Shown piece by piece: positions 1-7,309 of a DNA stretch of 44,067 bases. This DNA is from Rhodocyclaceae bacterium. Lineage in GTDB: Bacteria > Pseudomonadota > Gammaproteobacteria > Burkholderiales > Rhodocyclaceae. The position numbers were made by a program, and so were the translations under genes. The notes beneath the pieces were generated by a model. It was not told where the DNA came from. It searched no databases and saw only the letters and a list, made by a program, of their open reading frames with translations. The first letter of the stretch is position 1. Each line of letters opens with the position of its first letter. The stretch lies in NCBI GenBank assembly GCA_026415155.1, contig JAOAHQ010000036.1, forward strand, positions 1 to 44,067. Reading direction: 5' to 3'.

Positions 1-74
1 GCGCTTTGCGTCGCGCTACGCGCTCCTTCCAGCGCGCCCAGCGCAACCCCACCCACTTCAACCTCTTTCAGCAT
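1..74 (-). CDS. Start of an unidentified gene running off the left edge
   Basis: An ATG on the minus strand at 74 opens a frame of 24 codons to the window edge, reading MLKEVEVGGVALGALEGAR and onward. A strong ribosome binding site (AAAGGAG, about six bases upstream of the ATG) supports the start. I do not recognise the product from so few residues. The frame is open to base 1 but too short for composition to help, so the call rests on the binding site. It would be transcribed away from the tRNA genes, from the otherwise geneless stretch at 75-711. Confidence 0.4.
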   Translation of the reverse strand, partial: MLKEVEVGGVALGALEGARSATQS

Positions 75-429
75 TTCTCGCTCCTTTCTCAGACTCGTCT
101 ATTTTCCCAATTCCGTGTCCAAGATAATTGCGGGCAGAGCAACACCCCGATTTTCGCCTCAAATGCCAGGATTCGTTCTGCATCGCGGAATTGGGGCGGC
201 TCTTTTGCCCCCGCACGGGTTCAAGTCCGACAGGCTGCTAGCGGCGGATCGCGGCTTCGCTCATGTTACAGTCTGCCACCCATCGGGCCTTGTCGTTTTT
301 CGTCTGGGAGGAGAACAGAAATGGAGGCCGATGCCCCAAGCCGGTCTTGAGATCGCACTTCCTTGTCGCTCGGCGAGGTGGCGGCCTTTTCGCACAATGA
401 CGCGAAGTGAAGAAGGGAAAAACGGCGCA

Positions 430-486
430 TCTAAGGTCGTCGATGAGAACGGCAAGCCGCTGGTGGTGTATCACGGGACATCGTCT
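430..486 (+). pseudogene. Remnant of a phage polyvalent / ADP-ribosyltransferase-like protein
   Basis: In the plus-strand frame these codons read SKVVDENGKPLVVYHGTSS. This resembles the conserved opening motif of the ART-PolyVal-like domain seen in large phage and plasmid polyvalent proteins, where a YHGT motif starts the fold. The similarity stops after about 20 residues, the frame closes at 555, and nothing upstream looks like the rest of such a protein. I read it as a decayed fragment. The match is from memory of the family, so confidence is modest. Confidence 0.35.
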
Positions 487-569
487 ATTGTTCGCATTTC
501 GATTCCACACCGGGCAGCAATAATGAGCAACAACCGCCCCTTTGTAACCTGTTGATTTATCGAGACTCG

Positions 570-591
570 ACCTCGCGAGCGCTCGCGAGGT
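570..591. repeat. 22-bp perfect palindrome
   Basis: Each half reads ACCTCGCGAGC towards the centre, giving a perfect 22-bp inverted repeat with no spacer. One arm (GCTCGCGAGG) occurs again at 658-667. There is no T-run, so it does not look like an intrinsic terminator. It could be a protein binding site or a leftover of a mobile element. Confidence 0.6.
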
Positions 592-711
592 TGGCAGATA
601 AAAACCGGGAACAGAGAGGCCCGGGAGGGCCAAAAACGCGAGTGCGGGAGGGGTGACGCTCGCGAGGCAAACCTGCGCAGGCCCGCCAGTTCTGGCGTTC
701 CCGGCAGAAGT

Positions 712-741
712 AAAAAAGCCCGAAATGGGTTCGGGCTTTTT
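712..741 (-). terminator. Intrinsic terminator of the tRNA operon
   Basis: Read on the minus strand, AAGCCCGAA pairs with TTCGGGCTT around a short loop and is followed by a run of T. It lies 5 bases beyond the encoded CCA end of tRNA-Phe and closes the two-tRNA transcript. Confidence 0.85.
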
Positions 742-746
742 GGGGT

Positions 747-822
<76 letters not shown>

Positions 823-828
823 AAGGTT

Positions 829-904
<76 letters not shown>

Positions 905-915
905 GAAGACCGCGA

Positions 916-945
916 AGTATAGCAAAAGCGGCGGCGTGCGGCAGG
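916..945 (-). promoter_or_regulatory. Promoter of the tRNA-Ala/tRNA-Phe transcript
   Basis: On the minus strand a near-consensus -10 box TATACT (921-916) lies just upstream of the tRNA-Ala 5' end. A weak -35 box CTGCCG (944-939) sits 17 bases further up. The GC-rich stretch between the -10 box and the tRNA is typical of stringently controlled stable-RNA promoters. Confidence 0.55.
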
Positions 946-953
946 AATTGACG

Positions 954-987
954 AAAAAAAAGGCCGACCAGCTCTTACTGGGCGGCC
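954..987 (-). terminator. Intrinsic terminator of the qmo-hdr operon
   Basis: On the minus strand GGCCGCCCA pairs with TGGTCGGCC (one mismatch) around a loop of about eight bases, followed by eight T. It begins 27 bases after the hdrB stop codon and separates the sulfur operon from the tRNA genes. Confidence 0.85.
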
Positions 988-1013
988 ACACCATGTTTAT
1001 CGATTCCTGTCGC

Positions 1014-1910
1014 TTATTTGCCGGCGATTTTTTCGAGCTTCTCGGCTTTGATGAGCTGGCCGTCGAGGCCAGCCTGTTCGGCAGTGCCGCCATAGGCAAC
1101 GGTCATGAGCTGCGAGTAATAGACGACCGGCATGTTGAACTTGGTGCCCTGCTTCTTGTTGATCTCGGACTGGTAGATTTCGACATTGGCCTGACAGAGC
1201 TGGCATGGCGTGACGATCATGTCGGCACCGTGATCATATGCAGATTCGACGATGTCGCGGATTTGCTTTTGCGCCTTCTCTGGCTCCGAGAAAGCGAGCG
1301 CGCCGCCACAGCAGGTGACCTTCTGGTCGTATTTGACCGCTTCGCCGCCGCAGGTCTCGATCATCTTGTCGAGATACTTGGGGTTTTCGAAGGATTCGCC
1401 GGCGATGCCAAAGGGGCGGTTGGTCTGGCAGCCGACGTAGCCGGCAAACTTGAGGCCTTCGAGCGGCTTGACGACCGGCTCTTTCATCTTCTCCCAGCCG
1501 ATGTCTTCGATCAGCACCTCGACGAAGTGGCGCGCCTTGACTTCGCCCTTGAAGGTGAGGCCGGCTTCCTTGAGCGCTTCGTTGCATTCGGCCAAGAGGC
1601 TGCTGTTTTCGCTCAAGCGCTCGGCGGTCTCGCGCGAGGCGAGCCAGCAGGCGGGGCAGACCGAGACCATGTCCTGACCGGCGAAATTGGTTTCCGCCAG
1701 CGCGAGGTTGCGCGCCGAGAGAGCAAGGCGCGGCAGCTCGCCGCCTTCGCCATAGCCGATCGAGGCGCCGCAGCAGTTCCAGTCGGGAATCTCGTTGAGC
1801 TGGATGTCGAGTTTTTCCTTGACGACTTCGATCGAGCGCAGGAAGTTGTCGGCCGAGGCCTTGGCCTGGGACGAACAACCGGGATAAAACGCGTATTGCT
1901 TCTTCGACAT
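1014..1910 (-). CDS. hdrB: HdrB-like subunit of the Qmo/HdrBC complex
   Basis: This 298-residue protein has two complete CCG domains of the heterodisulfide-reductase B type. C12, C46-C47, C85 and C88 form the first motif; C161, C200-C201, C236 and C239 form the second. In HdrB these bind non-cubane iron-sulfur clusters. It is the last gene of qmoA-qmoB-hdrC-hdrB, 12 bases after hdrC. In several sulfur oxidisers and Gram-positive sulfate reducers a separate HdrC and HdrB replace the fused membrane subunit QmoC, and this arrangement matches that. Its likely role is electron transfer between QmoAB and a cytoplasmic or membrane partner during AMP-dependent sulfite oxidation. No membrane segment is present. 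The start has the order CTAAGGAG upstream of the ATG. Confidence 0.88.
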   Translation of the reverse strand: MSKKQYAFYPGCSSQAKASADNFLRSIEVVKEKLDIQLNEIPDWNCCGASIGYGEGGELPRLALSARNLALAETNFAGQDMVSVCPACWLASRETAERLSENSSLLAECNEALKEAGLTFKGEVKARHFVEVLIEDIGWEKMKEPVVKPLEGLKFAGYVGCQTNRPFGIAGESFENPKYLDKMIETCGGEAVKYDQKVTCCGGALAFSEPEKAQKQIRDIVESAYDHGADMIVTPCQLCQANVEIYQSEINKKQGTKFNMPVVYYSQLMTVAYGGTAEQAGLDGQLIKAEKLEKIAGK

Positions 1911-1922
1911 TCGTTCGTCTCC

Positions 1923-2549
1923 TTAGGCGAGGCCGCGGCGGCGGTCTTCGATCTCGCGCGCCTTGGCGATCATCTTCTGGATGCCACTCTTGTCTTTGCA
2001 GGCATGGCCGCCGAAGAGCTCGAGCGGATTCAAGCGCTTGGCCTTCATGAGGCCCAGGCCGATGCTTTGCATCGCCATGGCGTTCTTGATGCCTTGTGAG
2101 AAGCCATCCTTGAAGTACATCGCCAGCGAGAATTTGAGCTCATTGACGCGGCCCGTCTTGATGAGGTTGTCCCAGAAGAGCTTGGCGATTTCGCGCGTCG
2201 GCTGGCCTTGCGGGGCCAGGCCCAAGCGATGGGCGTAATTGGCGAGCCCGTGCATGATGTGGGTGATGGGCAGCTTCCGCGGGCAGCGCACGATGCAGTT
2301 GTAACAGGAGGTGCACATCCACATCGAATCCGATTTGAGCACTTCCTCGCGCTTGCCGGCGCGGATCATCATGAAGATCTTTTGCGGCGAGTGCTCCCAG
2401 TGGGGCCCCAAGGGGCAGGAACCGGCGCAGACGCCGCATTGCATGCACATCTTGACCCAGTGGCCATCTTCGACGTTGGCCTCGACCTCCCTGAGGAAGT
2501 CGTTCTTGTACTTGGCGATGGCTTTTTCGTTCGCGGTAGTCATGGTCAT
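1923..2549 (-). CDS. hdrC: HdrC-like iron-sulfur subunit of the Qmo/HdrBC complex
   Basis: The 208-residue protein carries two classical [4Fe-4S] motifs: C35, C38, C41, C45 and C79, C82, C85, C89, each followed by proline. This is the ferredoxin-like part of HdrC. The rest is helical with no membrane span, so unlike QmoC it is not fused to a cytochrome-b-like domain. It lies between qmoB and hdrB in one operon and would wire the flavin subunits to HdrB. Two ATG codons, at 2549 and 2543, are possible starts. The AGGAG site is only three bases from the first and nine from the second, so the true start may be 2543. Confidence 0.88.
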   Translation of the reverse strand: MTMTTANEKAIAKYKNDFLREVEANVEDGHWVKMCMQCGVCAGSCPLGPHWEHSPQKIFMMIRAGKREEVLKSDSMWMCTSCYNCIVRCPRKLPITHIMHGLANYAHRLGLAPQGQPTREIAKLFWDNLIKTGRVNELKFSLAMYFKDGFSQGIKNAMAMQSIGLGLMKAKRLNPLELFGGHACKDKSGIQKMIAKAREIEDRRRGLA

Positions 2550-2559
2550 GCACTCCTGA

Positions 2560-4824
2560 TCAGCCGAAGCCCTTCATCGGCGAGGGGCCCATCTCGTTGA
2601 GCTGCGCCACGTAGTCGTTGATGAGCTTGACGACGCGGGCGTTGTCGGTGATCGCGACTTCCTGGGTTTGCACGCGTTCGGGCTCGAGGCCGAGCTGTTT
2701 CAGGGTATCGTCGATCTTGCTCATACGGTAATAGGCCATCTCGGAGCCCTTGACGAAGTGGCACTGATAATCCTCGCCCTTCTTGCAGCCCATCATCATG
2801 ACGCCATCGTAGCCGGAGTTGAGTGCGTCAGTGATCCAGATGGTGTTGACCGAGCCCAGGCAGCGCACTGGGATGGCGCGCACATAGGCCGAATAGGTCA
2901 TGCGCTGCACGCCGGCCATGTCGAGCGCGGGATAGGCGTCGTTTTCACAGGCGAGGATCAGGATGCGTGGTTTTTCCTCGAATTCGTCGGGGATGTTGAC
3001 GGCCTTGATCTGCATGCCGACGGTATCGCAGGAGTAGTTCTCGAAGGAAATGACGCGCACCGGGCAGGCGCCCATGCAGGTGCCGCAGCGGCGGCAGCGC
3101 TCTTCGTTGAACACCGGGAAGCGCTTTTCATCTTCGTCGATGGCGCCGAACGGGCATTCGACCGTGCAGCGCTTGCACTGCGTGCAGCCTTCGAGGCGGG
3201 CTTTCGGGTAGGAGAGGTCCCAGGCGCGCGGATGGACGGCGCGGCCCTTCTCGACGTTTTCGACGGCCTGAATTGCCTTCATCGCCGCGCCCGTCGCATC
3301 TTCCGTGGCCTGGAACATGTCCATCGGCCGGCGCACCGGACCGGCGGCATAGATGCCGGTGCGGCGCGTCTCGTACGGGAAGCAGATGAAGTGAGAATCG
3401 GCAAAGCCATACTTGAACTGCGGCATGTCCGGCCCCTGACGGTATTGCAGATTGAGCACGGACAGTTTTTGCAATGCCGCTTTCTTTTCCTTGGCGGCTT
3501 CATCGCCCGATTCGGCAGCGGTGACGGTGGCCGTCCATTCGTCGAGATTGACGCCGGCGTTTGGCACCTGGCCGGTGGCGAGCACGACGAGGTCGGCATC
3601 GGTCGCCGTCTCTTCGTCGAGGATCAAGTCCTTGAACTGCACTTCGCAGCGATCGCCTCCCTTGACGCCGGTGACTTTGGCCTTGGTGAAGATGACGCCT
3701 TTCTTCTGCGCGCTGCGATAAAAATCCTCGCCCATGCCCGGCACGCGCAGATCGGAATACATGATGACCGTGTCGATGTCGGGGTTCTGGTCCTTGAAGT
3801 ACATCGCCTGCTTGATGCTCGTCGCGCAGCAATGGCCCGAGCAGTATTCGAGGTGCTGGCCGCTGCCATTGCCGCCCGAGCCGCGCTGGCCGGCGCATTG
3901 CACGAAGACGACGCTTTTCACTTCCTTGCCATCGGCGCGCTTGATCGGCCCGCCATTGGCGGCCTTGGCCAGCGCTTCGAGACCGGCCTGGTCGACGACG
4001 TTCGGCTGCCCCCCACCGAGTTCCGGGAGTTTCTCGAGCGGATAGGTCGTAAAGCCCGTAGCCTGGACGATCGCGCCGCAGCGCTCTTCGCTGATGCTGC
4101 CCGATTCGGTGGCGATTTTGACGGCGAAGCGCCCCGGCGCGCCGGCCGTTTCGGCGACCGTGGCGTTGAGATAGACCTTGATTTTGGGGTGCGAGTGCAC
4201 CTTGGCGGCCGTCTCGCCAGCGCCGACTTCCTGCGGCTCGGCATAGGGGCTGTTGAAGGGCACGCGCTTGTAAAGCTGGTTGGCGAAGCCGCCGAGGGCG
4301 CCGGTTTTTTCGACCAGCACGACCTCATAACCGGCATCTGCCGCGGCGAGCGCAGCCGTCATGCCGGACATGCCGCCGCCGACGACGAGGATCTTCTTGC
4401 TCGAGGCTTCCTTGATGTTGCCGGCCGGCGCGGTCATCTTCTTGATCTCGGCGCAGCTCATGCGCACGTAGTCCTCGGCCATCTCCTGGCGCACTTCGTC
4501 GTGCTCGGCGCCTTCGGCGACGACCCAGATGACGCCCTCGCGCAGGTTGGCGCGCGAGACGGCGACGCTCGGGAAATAGAAGGCCTCGGTCTTGGCGCGG
4601 CGCGAGCAGGCAGCGATGCAAAGATGCGTCACACCCTCATTGGCGATGTCCTGCTTGATCATCTCGACGCCGGCGGCCGAGCAAAGAAAGTCGTGCGTCT
4701 TGACGAGGGCCATCTTGCCCTCGTTCTTGGCGACCTTCTCGAGCGCGGCGATGTCGAGCACATCGCCGATGCCGCAGCCGGAGCAGATATAGGCGGCGTA
4801 TTTCGGGGTGGCGGGGGCGTTCAT
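2560..4824 (-). CDS. qmoB: QmoB, HdrA-like flavoprotein with MvhD-like domain
   Basis: The 754-residue protein has the order expected for QmoB. The N-terminal part is cysteine-bearing (CSGCG at 14-18), the FAD-binding GGGMSG fold is at about 144-173, and more cysteines lie at 310-333. Two [4Fe-4S] motifs follow at 547-557 and 577-587, and a C-terminal MvhD-like region with conserved cysteines runs from about 620 to 740. QmoB works with QmoA in electron exchange between APS reductase and the quinone pool or an HdrBC module. Its start overlaps the qmoA stop by one base (TGATG), so the two are translationally coupled. Residues 199-206 (EVGAGETA) are encoded by a copy of the dispersed 23-base motif. 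A plain HdrA of another pathway is less likely because of the QmoA partner. Confidence 0.9.
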   Translation of the reverse strand: MNAPATPKYAAYICSGCGIGDVLDIAALEKVAKNEGKMALVKTHDFLCSAAGVEMIKQDIANEGVTHLCIAACSRRAKTEAFYFPSVAVSRANLREGVIWVVAEGAEHDEVRQEMAEDYVRMSCAEIKKMTAPAGNIKEASSKKILVVGGGMSGMTAALAAADAGYEVVLVEKTGALGGFANQLYKRVPFNSPYAEPQEVGAGETAAKVHSHPKIKVYLNATVAETAGAPGRFAVKIATESGSISEERCGAIVQATGFTTYPLEKLPELGGGQPNVVDQAGLEALAKAANGGPIKRADGKEVKSVVFVQCAGQRGSGGNGSGQHLEYCSGHCCATSIKQAMYFKDQNPDIDTVIMYSDLRVPGMGEDFYRSAQKKGVIFTKAKVTGVKGGDRCEVQFKDLILDEETATDADLVVLATGQVPNAGVNLDEWTATVTAAESGDEAAKEKKAALQKLSVLNLQYRQGPDMPQFKYGFADSHFICFPYETRRTGIYAAGPVRRPMDMFQATEDATGAAMKAIQAVENVEKGRAVHPRAWDLSYPKARLEGCTQCKRCTVECPFGAIDEDEKRFPVFNEERCRRCGTCMGACPVRVISFENYSCDTVGMQIKAVNIPDEFEEKPRILILACENDAYPALDMAGVQRMTYSAYVRAIPVRCLGSVNTIWITDALNSGYDGVMMMGCKKGEDYQCHFVKGSEMAYYRMSKIDDTLKQLGLEPERVQTQEVAITDNARVVKLINDYVAQLNEMGPSPMKGFG
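4208..4230 (-). repeat. Dispersed 23-base motif, copy 1 (in qmoB)
   Basis: By hand alignment 21 of 23 bases match the consensus that starts AAAGTCGGCGCTGG and ends CGGGACGGC. It is read in sense as VGAGETA within QmoB, between the FAD fold and the next conserved block. Confidence 0.75.
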
Positions 4825-6110
4825 CAGGCGGCCTCCGTGGATGCGGTTTGGTGGATCACTTGAATGGCTCTCAAGCTTGCGGCGGTGGCGCTTTGCACGG
4901 CGCGGTTGACGTCGAGCGGGCTCGTCGCGGCGCCCGCGCCGAACATGCCGCCCGACTTCGAGCCTTCGATGAAGTGCGAGGAATCGAGCACGATGTCATC
5001 GGGCAGCTTGACGCCGGTCACCTCTGGCTCCATGCCGACGGCGAGCACGACCAGATCGTGCTCGTTGGCATAGCGGTGATAGCCTTCGGTGTCGACGCCG
5101 TGCAGGATCGGGTTGCCATTCGCTTCGTTTTCGGCGATGCGCGCCACCTTGGATTTGATGAAGCGCACCGTCGGGTCCTGCCAGACCTTGGCGTAAAAGT
5201 CCTCGAAGCGGTCGATGGCGCGGATGTCGATGTAATAGATGGTCGATTTGCCCTCATCGCCCCAGGCTTCGCGCACATACTGCGTCTGCTTTAAGGTCGC
5301 CATGCAGCAGATGCGCGAGCAGTGGCGCAGATAGTTCTCGTCGCGCGAGCCGGCGCACTGGATGAAGGCGATGTTCTTCGCTTCCTTGCCATCCGAGGGG
5401 CGCAAGAGCTTGCCGCCGGTGGGGCCGTGCGGATCGGCGAGGCGCTCGAACTCGAGGCTCGTGATCACATTCGCATAGCGATCGTAACCGTAGGGCTGGA
5501 TCTTGTTGGCATCGAAGGGCCGCCAGCCGGTGGCCCAGATCACGCTGCCGACGGTGATCTCGACGGTTTCTTCCTGCATCGCAAGGTCGATGGCACCGAC
5601 CTTGCAGGCCGCCTTGGCGGCTTCACCCTCGGGCGTGCCGACGATCGAGGGGTCGATCACGTAGCGCTGGGGATAGGCCATGCCGTGGGGGAGATAGGCC
5701 GCCTTGATCTTGTCGAGCCCATAGTTGGCGGGATTGGGAATCTCGGCCTGCACGGCCTTGCCGCAGTCGCCGCAGGCGGTGCAGTTCTCATTGACGTAGC
5801 GCGGCTTGATCTTGAGGGTGACGCGATAATTGCCACGCGAGCCGGTGACGGCCGTTACCTCGGTCATCGTCATCACGCGCACGTTGGGGTTGCCCTTGAT
5901 GCGCTTCAGATTGATCTCCAGCCCGCAAGTGGGATGGCACATCTTGGGGAAATAGCGGTAGAGCAGCGAAGTGCGGCCGCCCAAGGTGGGCGTTTTTTCC
6001 GCGAGGATCACCTGCTTGCCGCATTCGGCCGCCTCGAGCGCGGCCGTCATGCCGGCAATACCGCCGCCGACGACCAGGATGGTCTGGTGGGTTGCGATTG
6101 AAGCCGTCAT
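4824..6110 (-). CDS. qmoA: QmoA, HdrA-like FAD protein
   Basis: This 428-residue flavoprotein begins with an FAD-binding GGGIAG loop (about residues 15-20). It has HdrA-type cysteines in MCHPTCGLE, CTACGDC and the block QCAGSRDENYLRHCSRICC. It is the short HdrA-like partner of QmoB. In dissimilatory sulfur metabolism QmoAB exchanges electrons with AprAB, the APS reductase; in sulfur oxidisers the flow is from sulfite towards quinone. The frame stays open further upstream, but the ATG at 6110 has a GGAGG site five bases away and matches the family's N-terminus. It is the first gene of the operon. The usual neighbour aprBA is not upstream in this window. Confidence 0.9.
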   Translation of the reverse strand: MTASIATHQTILVVGGGIAGMTAALEAAECGKQVILAEKTPTLGGRTSLLYRYFPKMCHPTCGLEINLKRIKGNPNVRVMTMTEVTAVTGSRGNYRVTLKIKPRYVNENCTACGDCGKAVQAEIPNPANYGLDKIKAAYLPHGMAYPQRYVIDPSIVGTPEGEAAKAACKVGAIDLAMQEETVEITVGSVIWATGWRPFDANKIQPYGYDRYANVITSLEFERLADPHGPTGGKLLRPSDGKEAKNIAFIQCAGSRDENYLRHCSRICCMATLKQTQYVREAWGDEGKSTIYYIDIRAIDRFEDFYAKVWQDPTVRFIKSKVARIAENEANGNPILHGVDTEGYHRYANEHDLVVLAVGMEPEVTGVKLPDDIVLDSSHFIEGSKSGGMFGAGAATSPLDVNRAVQSATAASLRAIQVIHQTASTEAA

Positions 6111-6143
6111 CGAGCCTCCGGGAAAGTGGGATGCCAAAAAGGG

Positions 6144-6175
6144 GTGCGCCATTCTAGCCCTCTGCTTCGGCGCAG
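6144..6175 (-). promoter_or_regulatory. Candidate promoter of the qmo operon
   Basis: On the minus strand a TAGAAT -10 box (6156-6151) lies about 40 bases upstream of the qmoA start. No good -35 box is seen at the right distance; the best is TTGCGG with a 19-base spacer. An activator may be needed, or the call may be wrong. Confidence 0.3.
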
Positions 6176-6219
6176 CCGCAAATATGTTCCTATGGCGAAA
6201 TAGAAGGAACCAATTCGCG

Positions 6220-6242
6220 AAAGTCGGCGCTGGCGGGACGGC
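6220..6242 (+). repeat. Dispersed 23-base motif, copy 2 (intergenic)
   Basis: This copy matches the consensus at all 23 bases. It lies between qmoA and the end of the phosphoesterase gene, outside any supported coding frame, so coding constraint cannot explain it. Confidence 0.85.
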
Positions 6243-6253
6243 ACCTGCCGTAG

Positions 6254-6769
6254 TCAGCGCGGCAGGACGCGGATGTCGAACTGCATGGCGGAAAGATCGC
6301 CCAGGATCCATGTCGCCTCGGGCGCGCCGAGACCCGCCACGGTGCCGGGATTGACGAGCCAGGTCTGGCCGCCCTTGACGTTTGGCTGCACTCGCACCTC
6401 GGGCACATGGCTGTGGCCGCAGCAGACGAGATCAAAGTCGCCCGTGCAGGCCATCGCGTGGCCGTAGTGCGGATAATGGGTCATGAAAATGCGCCGGCCG
6501 GCGAGCTCGATCGAGGCGTCGCGGCCGTGGTAATGAAAGAGCCCGTCGGATGCGCAGGCGAGCTTGGCGAGCGCCACGAGGTCGCCGAGGTTGTTGCCAT
6601 GCACGAGATGCACCGGCAGCCCGAGCTTGAGCGAGGCCTTTAGCGTATTGGTGCCGATGAGGTCGCCGCAGTGGATGACGGCCTCGGCTCCTTCGGCCTT
6701 AGCGAGCGCGATCGCTTCGGCGAGCATCGGGCCGCGGTCGTGGCTGTCGGAGACGATGCACAGCTTCAT
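6254..6769 (-). CDS. YfcE/MJ0936-type metallophosphoesterase
   Basis: The 171-residue protein shows the metal-ligand motifs of calcineurin-like phosphoesterases in order: SDSHD at residues 7-11, HCGD, HGNN, THYPHYGH and CGHSH. Members hydrolyse phosphodiesters or phosphate esters with two metal ions, and the substrate cannot be told from sequence. The length is usual for the YfcE group and there is no signal peptide, so it is cytoplasmic. Its ATG overlaps the stop of the upstream unknown gene by four bases (ATGA), so the two form a coupled pair, running in the same direction as the qmo operon but about 140 bases upstream of qmoA. Confidence 0.85.
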   Translation of the reverse strand: MKLCIVSDSHDRGPMLAEAIALAKAEGAEAVIHCGDLIGTNTLKASLKLGLPVHLVHGNNLGDLVALAKLACASDGLFHYHGRDASIELAGRRIFMTHYPHYGHAMACTGDFDLVCCGHSHVPEVRVQPNVKGGQTWLVNPGTVAGLGAPEATWILGDLSAMQFDIRVLPR

Positions 6770-7182
6770 ACGATGAGCGGCCCGTGGTAGTCCTCGCCAT
6801 CGTTGGCCTTTGAAAAGTCGACGGCGTTCCACGCGCGCAGCTGGCGCTGGCGTTCTTCTTCGTGCTTGGCCTGCACCTGCAAGAGGTCGACGACGCAGTC
6901 GCCGAGGCTGTCGTATTCGTTCTTCGCCGTGCCGAACTGTTCGGCATCGGTGTAGTAGAACTGGCAGCGAAAGCGGTTGTCGCCGGTCTTGAAGACGACG
7001 AAGTGGCAGACATCGACTTGCCAGGTCAGCGAAGGCACGAGGGTGAGCTGCTCTTCGAGCAAATTGAGCTGGATTTCCGATTGCGTCGTCTCGACCGGGA
7101 TCGGCCGACCGAAGCGCTCGACGAGCGTCTGGCTGACGAGGTGCTTCTCGCGGGCGGTGAATTCGGGAATGCGTCGGGCCAT
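6766..7182 (-). CDS. Conserved hypothetical protein, 138 residues
   Basis: I do not recognise this family. The protein is soluble, with no signal peptide or membrane span. It starts MARRIPEFTAREKHLVSQTL and holds a middle part rich in aromatic and beta-prone residues (TWQVDVCHFVVFKTGDNRFRC). A charged helix (QAKHEEERQRQLRAW) comes near the end. Its stop overlaps the start of the phosphoesterase by four bases, which supports it as real and suggests a joint function. It is transcribed divergently from soeA across a 127-base gap, so the two may share a control region. Confidence 0.7.
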   Translation of the reverse strand: MARRIPEFTAREKHLVSQTLVERFGRPIPVETTQSEIQLNLLEEQLTLVPSLTWQVDVCHFVVFKTGDNRFRCQFYYTDAEQFGTAKNEYDSLGDCVVDLLQVQAKHEEERQRQLRAWNAVDFSKANDGEDYHGPLIV

Positions 7183-7309
7183 GGCGTTTATCGGCAAATA
7201 AAAAGGATTCCTTTGTGCGAACCGGGCGAAACTGCAAGAATATAACAAAACACTAATAAACGAATGGCGAGGAAGCGAGACGCCTCCCCACCTGAGGACT
7301 GACAGAGAG
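7183..7309. promoter_or_regulatory. Divergent intergenic region upstream of soeA
   Basis: This is one of the few AT-rich spots of the window and must hold the promoters of soeABC (right) and the unknown-phosphoesterase pair (left). A TATAAC box at 7241-7246 is a candidate -10 for soeA, but no convincing -35 lies 16-18 bases before it. The soeA ribosome binding site is weak (GAGAGATG). Confidence 0.4.

Larger units (their letters stand above)
75..711. other. Geneless stretch with degenerate remnants
   Basis: No convincing complete gene lies here. Several overlapping frames exist on both strands, but none has a ribosome binding site or a recognisable product. The stretch holds a short remnant of a phage-type protein (430-486), a 22-bp perfect palindrome (570-591) and a repeat of one of its halves (658-667). 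Its composition looks less regular than the flanking genes. Its place next to two tRNA genes fits the scar of an old integrated element, which is an inference. Confidence 0.5.

Noticed and set aside
219..243. tRNA T-arm-like sequence (GGTTCAAGTCC)
   Set aside because: The flanking bases do not pair into a T stem and no other tRNA arm is present, so it is not a tRNA remnant on this evidence.
936..2099. 387-codon open frame on the plus strand across hdrB
   Set aside because: It starts in the terminator region and runs antisense to the HdrB cysteine motifs.
2668..4863. 731-codon open frame on the plus strand across qmoB
   Set aside because: Antisense shadow of QmoB with histidine-, alanine- and glycine-rich low-complexity protein and no family resemblance.
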